21,674 nucleotides of DNA from NCBI GenBank assembly GCA_003240855.1, contig QFNN01000042.1, forward strand, positions 1 to 21,674, given 5' to 3'. Source of the DNA: Sphingomonas sanxanigenens (GTDB lineage Bacteria; Pseudomonadota; Alphaproteobacteria; Sphingomonadales; Sphingomonadaceae). The notes below the pieces were generated by a model, which had not been told where the DNA came from, did no database searches, and worked only from the letters and a program-made list of their open reading frames with translations. The translations under genes were made by a program, and so were the position numbers. Shown piece by piece: positions 1-8,634 of the stretch. Each line of letters starts with the position of its first letter. Position 1 is the stretch's first letter.

Positions 1-97
1 AAAAACACCGCCAGAGGCGCTCGTCCGGATCACATCACCGAAAACGCATCGCCACCCAACAAGCCCGGAACCTCAGTCTCATGAATAGGCCGGGCTA
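1..97. mobile_element. Probable insertion sequence end (partial)
   Basis: The inner end reads TGAATAGGCCGGGCTA (82-97). The other edge of the window, read on the minus strand, ends in TGAATAAGCCGGGCTA (21592-21577), which differs at one base of 16. Outside this motif the two edges differ, as expected for the left and right ends of one element sharing only short terminal inverted repeats. A gene is cut off immediately inside position 98, which fits an insertion. Short open frames run through 1-88 but none is recognisable as a transposase. The family is not assigned; the boundary is good to about two bases. Confidence 0.5.
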
Positions 98-454
98 GAT
101 ACTGCACTCGAGTCCGCTCGTGATTCGTTTTCGTTTCTACACCGAAAAAAAGCTTTCGGACTCCTCTGGTCTCTATGCACAGAATATTGGTCCGCATTAT
201 CAGATGGGAAAGGCGACGCTGTTGCTAGGCAGTTCTTAGGAAATTCGTACGCCGCAAAAGAGGCGGAATCCATTTCGGCGGCTGGTTTAAAGAGGCGAAC
301 CTTCTCTTATGACGGCATGGACTTGTTAATGGAAAAGCATATAAAGATTGGAACGGCAGATAATAAATCTGAAACACTCCGGATTCACTTTGAATGGATC
401 GCCGATAGCAAGATGATTGTTATCGGGTACTGTGGCGCCCATCTTGATTTTTAG
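98..454 (+). pseudogene. 3' fragment of an unrecognised accessory gene, truncated by the IS-like end
   Basis: An open frame of 118 codons runs from the IS-like junction to a TAG at 452-454. It has no ATG before 317 and no GTG or TTG start before it, and an in-frame TAG lies inside the element (86-88), so the true 5' part is missing. The translation looks like real protein: an amphipathic N-terminal stretch (FGLLWSLCTEYWSAL), a basic KRRTFSYDGMD segment, and a C-terminus ending RIHFEWIADSKMIVIGYCG followed by AHLDF. The C-terminus has the look of a beta-hairpin. The base composition (many AT-rich codons such as AAA, ATT, GAT, TTA) is unlike the GC-rich genes next to it and suggests horizontal acquisition. 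I do not recognise the family. An internal start at 317 or 329 would leave only about 40 residues, so an intact small protein is unlikely. Confidence 0.5.
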
Positions 455-484
455 AATAATTCACACCCTACCCTTTGCCACTGC

Positions 485-673
485 TTAAAACCGATCGAAC
501 CGCTCATAGCGCGCCTCGGGGTCGGCGCACAGTGTCAGCGACGCCAGCGCGCTGCCCAGCCAGCGTCCATCGCGCGTTACGATTTTGAGCTTGCAGCCAT
601 AGCAACCGGTACCGCTATCGACGGCGCTCGCGGCTGGGAAGCCAATCCGCTTCGACCCGAGCGGTGGGGAGAT
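485..673 (-). pseudogene. Possible gene remnant, 62 codons, no clear start
   Basis: On the minus strand an open frame ends in TAA at 485 and is bounded upstream by an in-frame TGA (674-676). It has no ATG, GTG or TTG start in a useful place. The last 40 codons look coding, with GC-rich third positions and a plausible sequence: GCKLKIVTRDGRWLGSALAS, then LTLCADPEARYERFDRF. I do not recognise it. It may be the decayed end of a chromosomal gene that once lay downstream of groEL, or chance. Otherwise the stretch 455-690 holds nothing I can name. Confidence 0.2.
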
Positions 674-690
674 TCAGCCGGATCGGAGGC

Positions 691-724
691 AAAACAAAAA
701 GGGCCGGGGATTGCTCCCCGGCCC
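691..724 (-). terminator. Rho-independent terminator of groESL
   Basis: A perfect 10-bp stem GGGCCGGGGA / TCCCCGGCCC (701-710 and 715-724) with a 4-base loop is followed, in the direction of groEL transcription, by TTTTTGTTTT (complement of 691-700). It lies 41 bases after the groEL stop codon. This is a textbook intrinsic terminator. Confidence 0.9.
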
Positions 725-764
725 TTCGCATTGGTCCGGCTTGTCGGCCGAGCGTGGAGCGGAC

Positions 765-2405
<1,641 letters not shown>

Positions 2406-2489
2406 TATCCTGTTCCTTCCTAGATATTTCGATTGGGGTCAGCGCAATCGGCGCGTCAGCCTCAGCCGACGACGCCCGGCCTGCTGGCG

Positions 2490-2777
2490 TCAGCCAACAA
2501 TGCCCAGAATGTCGCTTTCCTTCATGATCAGCAGGTCTTCGCCGTTGACGCGGACCTCGGTGCCCGACCACTTGCCGAACAGGATGCGGTCGCCGGTCTT
2601 GACGTCCAGCGGGGTCACCTTGCCGTCCTCGGCCTTGATGCCGGTGCCGGCGGCGACGACTTCGCCTTCCTGCGGCTTTTCCTTGGCGGTGTCGGGAATG
2701 ATGATCCCGCCCGCAGTCTTCTCCTCGGCCTCGACGCGGCGCACCAGCACCCGGTCGTGAAGCGGACGAAAGTTCAT
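2490..2777 (-). CDS. groES: Co-chaperonin GroES (10 kDa)
   Basis: GroES is the heptameric lid of the GroEL folding chamber. The sequence begins MNFRPLHDRVLVRR, carries the mobile loop EEKTAGGIIIPDTAKEKP that contacts GroEL, and ends ESDILGIVG, all diagnostic. An in-frame ATG three codons earlier (2786) would give 98 residues, but the AAGGG ribosome-binding sequence touches that codon directly. It sits 9 bases from the ATG at 2777, which gives the usual 95-residue protein, so the latter is preferred. It is the first gene of the operon and its leader contains the CIRCE operator. Confidence 0.97.
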   Translation of the reverse strand: MNFRPLHDRVLVRRVEAEEKTAGGIIIPDTAKEKPQEGEVVAAGTGIKAEDGKVTPLDVKTGDRILFGKWSGTEVRVNGEDLLIMKESDILGIVG

Positions 2778-2829
2778 TTCGGCCATCCCTTATGTTTGCG
2801 GCAGAGCCCACCCCTGCCTTCGTGGAAGA

Positions 2830-2859
2830 TGTTTAGCACTCACGCCCGGCGAGTGCCAA
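2830..2859 (-). promoter_or_regulatory. Probable housekeeping promoter of groESL, embedded in CIRCE
   Basis: Read on the minus strand, TTGGCA (2859-2854) and TAAACA (2835-2830) make a plausible -35 and -10 pair with an 18-base spacer. Both boxes fall in or at the edge of the two CIRCE arms, so bound HrcA would block polymerase. I see no clear RpoH-type promoter upstream. Confidence 0.5.
2833..2859 (-). promoter_or_regulatory. CIRCE operator (HrcA binding site) of groESL
   Basis: The sequence TTAGCACTC-N9-GAGTGCCAA matches the CIRCE consensus TTAGCACTC-N9-GAGTGCTAA at 17 of 18 positions with the exact 9-base spacer. CIRCE is the inverted repeat bound by the heat-shock repressor HrcA. It lies about 55 bases upstream of the preferred groES start. 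No hrcA gene is in this window. Confidence 0.93.
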
Positions 2860-2936
2860 CAGCGGCCATATGTGTGCGACACTGCCTCGAGTCAACGCGG
2901 GCGCGACGACTTTTTCGCTTTTCGCGCCGGAATAAG

Positions 2937-2967
2937 AAAAAGCCCCGGCGCGCGGGGCGCCGGGGCT
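2937..2967 (-). terminator. Rho-independent terminator of the PEP-CTERM gene
   Basis: An 11-bp stem AGCCCCGGCGC / GCGCCGGGGCT (2941-2951 and 2957-2967) with a 5-base loop is followed on the minus strand by TTTTCTTATT. It lies 25 bases after the stop codon at 2992. Confidence 0.85.
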
Positions 2968-2991
2968 TTCCGATGGATCGGGCTAACCCTA

Positions 2992-3594
2992 TCAGGCGAA
3001 GGTGACGGCAGCCTTGCGACGGCGCAGCGCAGCGCCGGCCATGCCGAAACCGCCGATCAGCAGCGCCCAGGTCGCCGGCTCGGGAACGCCGCCGGGGCCG
3101 GTCGCGACATTGGCGCCCAGCACGTCGAACGCCCAGCGGCTTTCGCGACCAAAGAAGTTGCCGCCGCCCGAGAAGCCGTTCGAGATGTTCGGCCCGATCG
3201 CGAAGTTGCTGAATGCGGCAATCGACACGGTGTAAGTGCCGGCGGCGAGCGCCTGCGAGAAATAGGTGTCGTAATGATTGCCAGTGTTCGGATCGGCCGG
3301 CACGAACGAGCCGCCATCGTCATTTTCGCCGATCTTCAGACCAGTGCTCTTGTCGAACAGCGCGAGAATGGGATCGAAGCCGCCGCGCGCAATCGTGTCG
3401 CCCGCCGCATTGACGCCGCCGGCGTAGGAATAGGTGCGCAGCGTGACCGTCGACGCCGAATCGAGAGTGAAATCGAAGAAGGCCACGGCGTTGGCGTCGG
3501 CGAGATTGCCGGTGAACGAGAAATTGGCGGCCGAGGCAGGCGCAGCCATGGCGGCGCCGGCGAGGATCGAAGCGAGCAGAAGTTTGCGCGACAT
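2992..3594 (-). CDS. Secreted PEPxxWA-CTERM sorting-domain protein, DVUA0089-like
   Basis: The 200-residue product has a Sec signal peptide (MSRKLLLASILAGAAMAAPASA, cleavage after about residue 22). Its body starts FSFTGNLADANAVAFFDFTL, a beta-rich domain resembling the DVUA0089 family. The C-terminus is the sorting signal VPEPATWALLIGGFGMAGAA followed by LRRRK: PEP motif, hydrophobic helix, basic stop. Such signals are cut and anchored by an exosortase/archaeosortase-type system, and the proteins are thought to go to the cell surface or extracellular matrix. The start is supported by GAAGGGG six bases before the ATG. It is a single-gene unit with its own terminator, divergent from sppA. No exosortase gene is in the window. 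The biological role is unknown. Confidence 0.85.
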   Translation of the reverse strand: MSRKLLLASILAGAAMAAPASAANFSFTGNLADANAVAFFDFTLDSASTVTLRTYSYAGGVNAAGDTIARGGFDPILALFDKSTGLKIGENDDGGSFVPADPNTGNHYDTYFSQALAAGTYTVSIAAFSNFAIGPNISNGFSGGGNFFGRESRWAFDVLGANVATGPGGVPEPATWALLIGGFGMAGAALRRRKAAVTFA

Positions 3595-3785
3595 ATATTA
3601 CCCCTTCAGAAAGACATCCGCCGCTTCGCAAACCCTATGCCAACGACGGATTTCACCCAAATCCCCTGTGAACAGGGAAAGTTAATGTCAAGCGTACCGA
3701 CAGGGTGAGCCGATTTTAACGCGACAGGCTCTATTCCATAAGCGACAGGCCGCGTTAAATGGCGCGAGGATCGGAGACGTTGAAT
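3595..3785. promoter_or_regulatory. Divergent control region between the PEP-CTERM gene and sppA
   Basis: This 191-base region must hold both promoters. It contains an interrupted palindrome CCCTGT-GA-ACAGGG (3664-3677). On the minus strand there is a perfect -35 hexamer TTGACA (3691-3686) without a convincing -10 at the right distance. Three direct copies of CGACAGG begin at 3698, 3722 and 3743. The sppA ribosome-binding site CGGAG lies 9 bases before the ATG at 3786. No known operator is recognised. Confidence 0.35.
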
Positions 3786-5675
3786 ATGGGATTGCTGCGC
3801 GGCGCCTGGCGCATATTGGTGGGGGTGAAGGACGCACTGGTCCTGCTGTTCCTGCTCCTGTTCTTCGGGCTGATCTATGTCGCGCTGTCGGCACGGCCGA
3901 TGCCGACGCGCATTGGCGACGGCGCCCTGCTCCTCAATCTCAAGGGATCGATCGTCGAGCAGCCGACCGACGCCGATCTGGTTTCCAGCCTGTCCAGCCG
4001 CGCGCCCGAGATGCGCGAATATCGGCTGCGCGACGTGGTGCGCGCGCTGGATGCCGCCGCCACCGATGCGCGGGTGAAAGCGGTTGTGCTCGATCTCGAC
4101 GGTTTCCAGGGCGGCGGGCAGGTTGCGCTGATCAGCGTCGGCGACGCGCTGGGCCGGGTCCGCAAGGCGGGCAAGCCGGTGCTGACCTATGCCACGGGCT
4201 ATAGCGACGCCGCCTATCTGCTGGCCGCCAACGCCTCCGAAATCTGGATGAACCCGATGGGGTCAACCGCCTTCACCGGGCCGGGCGGAACGCGGCTCTA
4301 TTATAAGGGCCTGATCGACAAGCTGGGGGTGACCGCGCACATCTACCGCGTCGGCACCTACAAGTCTGCGGTCGAGCCCTATATGCGCGCCGATCAGTCG
4401 CCCGAGGCGCGCGAGGCGAGCAAGCAGCTTGCCGCTGCGCTGTGGGAAGGCTGGCAGCGCCATGTCGCCAGCGCGCGGCCAAAGGCGAAGCTCGCTCCCT
4501 ATATCGCCGATCCGGCGGGGGCGCTCGCCGCCGCGCATGGCCAGATGGCCGAGGCCGCCGTCGCCAGCGGCATCGTCGACAAGCTGGGCGACCGCACCGC
4601 CTTTGGCGCGCGCGTCGCCGCGATCGCCGGGGGAGACGACAGCAAGCCCGCCGGCTGGTATCGCCGCATTGCCTATGACGACTGGGTCGCCGCCAATCCC
4701 GCGCCCGGCGGCGGGCAGATCGGCGTCGTCACCGTCGCCGGCGAGATCGTCGACGGCGACGCCGATCCCGGCACTGCGGGCGGCGCGACGATCGCGCGGC
4801 TGATCCACAAGGGAATTGCCGAAAAGCCGCTGAAAGCCATCGTGCTGCGCGTCGATTCGCCGGGCGGATCGGCGCTGGCGGCGGAGCAGATCCGCTCCGC
4901 GCTGCTCGACGCCAAGAAGAAGGGGTTGCCCATCGTCGTCTCGATGGGATCGGTCGCGGCTTCGGGCGGCTATTGGGTGACGACAGTCGCCGACCGCATC
5001 TTCGCCGAGCCGACGACGATCACCGGATCGATCGGCGTGTTCGGCATCCTGCCAACCGCAGAAAATGCGCTCGCCAAGATCGGCGTGACCAGCGACGGCG
5101 TAAAGACGACGCCGCTGAGCGGTCAGCCCGATCTGTTCGCCGGCACCACGCCTGAGTTCGACAAGCTGGTGCAGGCCGGAGTCGAGGATATTTACGGCCG
5201 CTTCCTCACGCTGGTGTCGCAGGCGCGGCACATGCCCCTCGAGCGCGTGAACGAGATCGCGCAAGGCCGCGTGTGGGACGGCGGCACTGCGCGCCAGATC
5301 GGGCTGGTCGACGCATTCGGATCGATCGACGACGCCATCGCCGAAGCGGCGCGGCGCGCGAAGATCGATCCCGCAACCGCCAAGCCGGTCTATCTCGAAA
5401 AACCTGCCGATAGCTGGGCCGCGCTGGCGCGGAGCTGGACGCGCAAGAAGGATGACGATCAGGGCAGCGAAGGCGATACCGACCTGATGACCCAGCTTGC
5501 CCGGCAGAATCAGGCCCTGTTGTTCGGCGCGCTTGCCGATGCGCAGGCGCTGCTGCGCGGGCCGGCCATGCAGGTGCGCTGCCTTGAATGCGCCAACTAT
5601 GCCGTGGCGCGCCCGGTTTCCGAGAAAGAAGGGGAAACGATGATGCAGTGGTTGCTGGCGAGGTTCGCGCGATGA
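3786..5675 (+). CDS. sppA: Signal peptide peptidase SppA, 67 kDa type
   Basis: This is a membrane-anchored serine protease of family S49 that degrades signal peptides left in the inner membrane. The 629-residue length matches the long two-domain SppA of enterobacteria. There is one N-terminal membrane helix (about residues 17-35), then two tandem S49 domains. The catalytic lysine is Lys193 in VGTYKSAVEPY and the nucleophile is Ser393 in MGSVAASGGYW, so the Ser-Lys dyad is complete and split between the domains as in Escherichia coli. An ATG nine codons upstream (3759) lacks a ribosome-binding site; the chosen ATG has CGGAG at a 9-base distance. The stop codon overlaps the start of the next gene by four bases (ATGA), so the two are probably translationally coupled. 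The cysteines in VRCLECANY near the C-terminus are unexplained. Confidence 0.93.
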   Translation: MGLLRGAWRILVGVKDALVLLFLLLFFGLIYVALSARPMPTRIGDGALLLNLKGSIVEQPTDADLVSSLSSRAPEMREYRLRDVVRALDAAATDARVKAVVLDLDGFQGGGQVALISVGDALGRVRKAGKPVLTYATGYSDAAYLLAANASEIWMNPMGSTAFTGPGGTRLYYKGLIDKLGVTAHIYRVGTYKSAVEPYMRADQSPEAREASKQLAAALWEGWQRHVASARPKAKLAPYIADPAGALAAAHGQMAEAAVASGIVDKLGDRTAFGARVAAIAGGDDSKPAGWYRRIAYDDWVAANPAPGGGQIGVVTVAGEIVDGDADPGTAGGATIARLIHKGIAEKPLKAIVLRVDSPGGSALAAEQIRSALLDAKKKGLPIVVSMGSVAASGGYWVTTVADRIFAEPTTITGSIGVFGILPTAENALAKIGVTSDGVKTTPLSGQPDLFAGTTPEFDKLVQAGVEDIYGRFLTLVSQARHMPLERVNEIAQGRVWDGGTARQIGLVDAFGSIDDAIAEAARRAKIDPATAKPVYLEKPADSWAALARSWTRKKDDDQGSEGDTDLMTQLARQNQALLFGALADAQALLRGPAMQVRCLECANYAVARPVSEKEGETMMQWLLARFAR

Positions 5676-6232
5676 TCCTGATCCGGGCCGCCGAAGCGGG
5701 CGACGCCGCACAGATCACCGCCATCTACACGCCGCATGTCGCCGCCAGCGCCGTCTCGTTCGAGACCGAAGTGCCGACGACGCGAGCCATGCGCGCGCGC
5801 ATGGAATCATCGAAAGGCCTCTATCCCTGGATCGTCGCGACCAGCGAGGATCGCGACACCATATTGGGCTTTGCCTATGCCGCGCGCTTCCGCGAGCGCG
5901 AGGCCTATCGCTTCTGCGTCGAAACATCGATCTATGTCGCAGGCGGGCTGGAACGGCAGGGCGTCGGCCGGCTGCTCTACGAAGCGTTGATCGACACGCT
6001 GCGCGCGCAGGATTTCACGCAGGCGATCGCGGTAATCACCCTGCCCAACGAAGCATCGATCGCGCTTCACGAATCCGTCGGTTTCCGCCGCGCGGGCGTC
6101 TATCGCGAAGTGGGCTGGAAGCAGGGCCGCTGGCACGATGTCGGCATCTGGCAGGCAAGCCTTGCCGAACCCAATGGCCCCCCTGACGAGCCCAAGCGTT
6201 TCGCCGACACGGGCGTGCGGCGCGACCCCTGA
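5672..6232 (+). CDS. GNAT acetyltransferase, phosphinothricin N-acetyltransferase type
   Basis: A GNAT-fold enzyme that would transfer acetyl from acetyl-CoA to an amine. The 186-residue protein shows the order seen in Pat/Bar-like proteins: IRAAEAGDAAQITAIYTPHV at the N-terminus, ASAVSFETEVPT, then the CoA-binding ERQGVGRLLYEAL, VITLPNEASIALHESVGF, and the closing GWKQGRWHDVGIWQ. The natural substrate of most such chromosomal homologues is unknown (an amino acid analogue or methionine derivative is possible), so a herbicide-resistance role should not be assumed. The frame is open upstream, but the ATG at 5672 matches the family N-terminus. It has GAGG eight bases upstream and overlaps the sppA stop codon. 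The functional link with sppA is unclear. Confidence 0.88.
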   Translation: MILIRAAEAGDAAQITAIYTPHVAASAVSFETEVPTTRAMRARMESSKGLYPWIVATSEDRDTILGFAYAARFREREAYRFCVETSIYVAGGLERQGVGRLLYEALIDTLRAQDFTQAIAVITLPNEASIALHESVGFRRAGVYREVGWKQGRWHDVGIWQASLAEPNGPPDEPKRFADTGVRRDP

Positions 6233-6296
6233 ACCGCGCCACGCCGTATGGGGCGCGGACTCGCCTGCTTGACTCCGCCGCCAGACAGGCCGACTA

Positions 6297-6311
6297 GAAC
6301 AAATAGTGAAC
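6297..6311. promoter_or_regulatory. LexA (SOS) box of the imuA-imuB-dnaE2 operon
   Basis: The sequence GAAC-AAATAGT-GAAC is, read on the other strand, GTTC-N7-GTTC, the direct-repeat LexA box of alphaproteobacteria. It sits directly in front of imuA and overlaps the proposed GTG start at 6306. A TTGACT at 6269-6274 could be the -35 box, with TAGAAC (6295-6300, 20-base spacer, long) or a neighbouring hexamer as -10, so the repressor would cover the promoter. No lexA gene is in the window. Confidence 0.85.
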
Positions 6312-7091
6312 ATATTGGTGGTCGAGTCGGTGGATGCGCCATGCGCCTTGCAGGGAAGAATCGCGCAGATCGCCGAGCGGCGGCGCTTTGGCGGCGCACC
6401 GCTTGGCCATGCGCCGCTCGACGCCGCGATCGGCGGCGGGCTGGCGCGCGGACGGCTGCACGAGCTGTTCGCAGCCACGCCCGAGGATGGCGGCAGCGCG
6501 GCTGGCTTCGCGGCGATGCTGGCGCGCCTTTCCGCTCCGGGCGATGCCCCGCTGGTCTGGCTGCGGCCGCAGGATGCGGAACGGCAAGGCGGGCAATTGC
6601 ACGCGCCGGGGCTGGCCGAGATCGGGGTCGATCCGGCCCGGCTGCTGCTGATCCTGCTCCCCGATCCGGTGGCGCTGCTGCGCGCCGCAGCCGACGTGGT
6701 GCGCTGCACCGAGCTGGGCGCGGCGGTGATCGAGCTGTGGCGCAACCCGCGCGCGCTCGACCTGACGGCGAGCCGGCGCCTGGCGCTGGCGGCGGAGGCG
6801 TCGGGCGTCACCACGCTGCTGCTCCGCGTCGAGGCCGAGCCCGCGCCCAGCGCCGCGCAGACGCGCTGGAGCATCGCCGCCGCGCCTTCACGCGCGCTGG
6901 ACGCCAATGCGCCCGGCCTGCCGGCGATCGACGTTCAACTGTTGCGCCAGCGCGGCCGCCCCGATGGCGGACGCTGGCGGCTGGAATGGGATCGTGACCG
7001 TGTCTGCTTCCGCGAAGCGCCGTTTTCTGGCGCTGTGGTTTCCCCTGCTGCCGGCCGATCGCTGGCTGGCGACGCAAGGCGACACGCCTGA
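6306..7091 (+). CDS. imuA: ImuA, SOS mutagenesis accessory protein (RecA/SulA-like)
   Basis: ImuA acts with ImuB and DnaE2 in damage-induced mutagenesis across lesions. The 261-residue product has the family features: LQGRIAQIAERRRFG near the start, LGHAPLDAAIGGGLARGRLHEL (residues ~32-53), and a degenerate RecA-like core including LVWLRPQD and RLLLILLPDPVALLRAAADVV. There is no intact Walker A, as is usual for this family. The start is uncertain: there is no ATG, the GTG at 6306 lies inside the LexA box without a Shine-Dalgarno, and GTG codons at 6318 and 6330 are alternatives. The conserved part begins after all three. The 3' end overlaps imuB by about 90 bases. First gene of the operon. 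Confidence 0.88.
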   Translation: MNILVVESVDAPCALQGRIAQIAERRRFGGAPLGHAPLDAAIGGGLARGRLHELFAATPEDGGSAAGFAAMLARLSAPGDAPLVWLRPQDAERQGGQLHAPGLAEIGVDPARLLLILLPDPVALLRAAADVVRCTELGAAVIELWRNPRALDLTASRRLALAAEASGVTTLLLRVEAEPAPSAAQTRWSIAAAPSRALDANAPGLPAIDVQLLRQRGRPDGGRWRLEWDRDRVCFREAPFSGAVVSPAAGRSLAGDARRHA

Positions 7092-8634
7092 CGCGCCAGT
7101 CGCCTTTGTCGAGAAGCAGCGCGGCGCGATGCGCGTCGTCGCGCTCGATGCGCGGGCGCTGCGCCTTGGCCTCGCGCCGGGGCTGACGCTGGCCGATGCA
7201 CGTGCGCGCGTGCCCGAACTGGCGGCGGTGGATCATGATCCCCATGCCGACCGCATCTGGCTGGAACGCATCGCCGACGGCTGCGATCGCTGGACGCCGA
7301 TGGTCGCGCTCGACCCGCCCGACGGCGTGACGCTCGACATCAGCGGCTGCGCGCATCTGTTCGGCGGCGAGGCGGCGCTGACGGCGGATATCGAGCAGCG
7401 GATCGGCGCGGCCGGGATCAGCCTGCGCCATGCGCTTGCCGCGACGCCCGAGGCCGCACAGGCGCTCGCCCGTTTCCAGACTGCGCCCGCCGCCGGCGAG
7501 GATCAGGCGATCCGCCGCCTCACCGTCGCCGCATTGCAGATCGGAGAGGAAGCGGAGACGGCGCTGCGCCGCGCGGGACTGAAAACCATCGGCGATCTTG
7601 CCGCCCGTCCCTCGGCTCCGCTCGCCGCGCGTTTCGGCGCGGAAACGGTGGCGGCGCTCGATCGCCTGCTCGGCCATGCCGACAGCCGCATCTCGCCGCG
7701 CCGCGCGCTCCCCGCGCTGTTTTTCGAGCGCCGCTTCGCCGAGCCGATCGCGCGGACCGAAGATGCGCTGGCGATACTCGACGATCTGGTCGGCGAGGCC
7801 GCCCGGGCGCTGGAGGAACGGCGCGGCGGCGGCCGCCGCTTCGTCGGGCGCTTCTACCGCAGCGACGGCGCGGTGCGCGAGATCGCGATCGAAACCGGGC
7901 TGCCCACGCGCGACACGAGATTGACGGCGCGACTGTTCCGCGAACGGATCGACACGCTTGCCGACCCCATCGATCCGGGCTTCGGCTTCGATCTCGTGCG
8001 GCTGGCGGTGCCGGCGGTCGAGCCGCTTGCGCCGTCGCAGCTTCAGCTCGAAGGCGGCAGCCTGAGCAGCGAGGCGATGGCCGCGCTGGTCGACCGGCTG
8101 AGCACCCGGCTGGGGCGCGGGCGCGTCCGCCGCTTCCATCCGCGCGACACCCATATTCCCGAGCAGCAGTCCCTGTCGTTGCCCGCAGTCGAGACCGCCG
8201 CCGCATCCTGGCCCGCACCGCCGGCCGGCGAGCCGCCGCTGCGCCCGCTCCACCTCTTCGATCCGCCCCAGCCGGTCGAGGTGCTGGCCGAGGCGCCCGA
8301 CGGGCCGCCGCGCAGCTTCCGCTGGCGCCGCGCGGTGCATGAGGTGAAGCGCTTTGAAGGCCCTGAGCGCATCGCCGGCGAATGGTGGCGCGTGACTGTC
8401 GATCGCCTGCCCGACCCCGCGCCTACGCATGCCCGGCGCAAAGCCGGACGCGACGACCCGGCGGAGGATGACGCGCCCCTGCCGCCTCTGCCCCATGCCG
8501 GGCGGCCGTTGCTCACCCGCGACTATTTCCGGGTGGAGGATGCGCGCGGCCGCCGCTTCTGGCTGTTCCGCCACGGGCTTTACGAACGCGAGACGACAAG
8601 CCCGGCCTGGTATATCCACGGACTGTTCGCATGA
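7000..8634 (+). CDS. imuB: ImuB, inactive Y-family DNA polymerase-like protein
   Basis: ImuB is the adaptor of the ImuA-ImuB-DnaE2 mutasome, linking the polymerase to the sliding clamp. The 544-residue product begins SASAKRRFLALWFPLLPADR, where an active Y-family enzyme has its first metal-binding Asp. The second acidic site reads TLDISGCAHLFGG instead of a D-E pair, so it is expected to be catalytically dead, as known for the family. The C-terminal half has RPLHLFDPPQPVEV, GPERIAGEWW, and the typical end RDYFRVEDARGRRFWLFRHG followed by LYERE and IHGLFA. EQQSLSLP may be the degenerate clamp-binding motif (inference). The start is uncertain between GTG 6994 and GTG 7000; an upstream ATG (6964) is also possible. 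The start lies within imuA in another frame and the stop overlaps dnaE2 by four bases. Confidence 0.9.
   Translation: MSASAKRRFLALWFPLLPADRWLATQGDTPDAPVAFVEKQRGAMRVVALDARALRLGLAPGLTLADARARVPELAAVDHDPHADRIWLERIADGCDRWTPMVALDPPDGVTLDISGCAHLFGGEAALTADIEQRIGAAGISLRHALAATPEAAQALARFQTAPAAGEDQAIRRLTVAALQIGEEAETALRRAGLKTIGDLAARPSAPLAARFGAETVAALDRLLGHADSRISPRRALPALFFERRFAEPIARTEDALAILDDLVGEAARALEERRGGGRRFVGRFYRSDGAVREIAIETGLPTRDTRLTARLFRERIDTLADPIDPGFGFDLVRLAVPAVEPLAPSQLQLEGGSLSSEAMAALVDRLSTRLGRGRVRRFHPRDTHIPEQQSLSLPAVETAAASWPAPPAGEPPLRPLHLFDPPQPVEVLAEAPDGPPRSFRWRRAVHEVKRFEGPERIAGEWWRVTVDRLPDPAPTHARRKAGRDDPAEDDAPLPPLPHAGRPLLTRDYFRVEDARGRRFWLFRHGLYERETTSPAWYIHGLFA

Noticed and set aside
79..273. A 64-codon minus-strand frame at the left edge
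   Set aside because: It crosses the IS-like junction and is antisense to the better supported plus-strand fragment; no ribosome-binding site or recognisable sequence.
6234..6258. Hairpin CCGCGCC / GGCGCGG after the acetyltransferase gene as a terminator
   Set aside because: The loop is 11 bases and there is no T-run; too weak to call.
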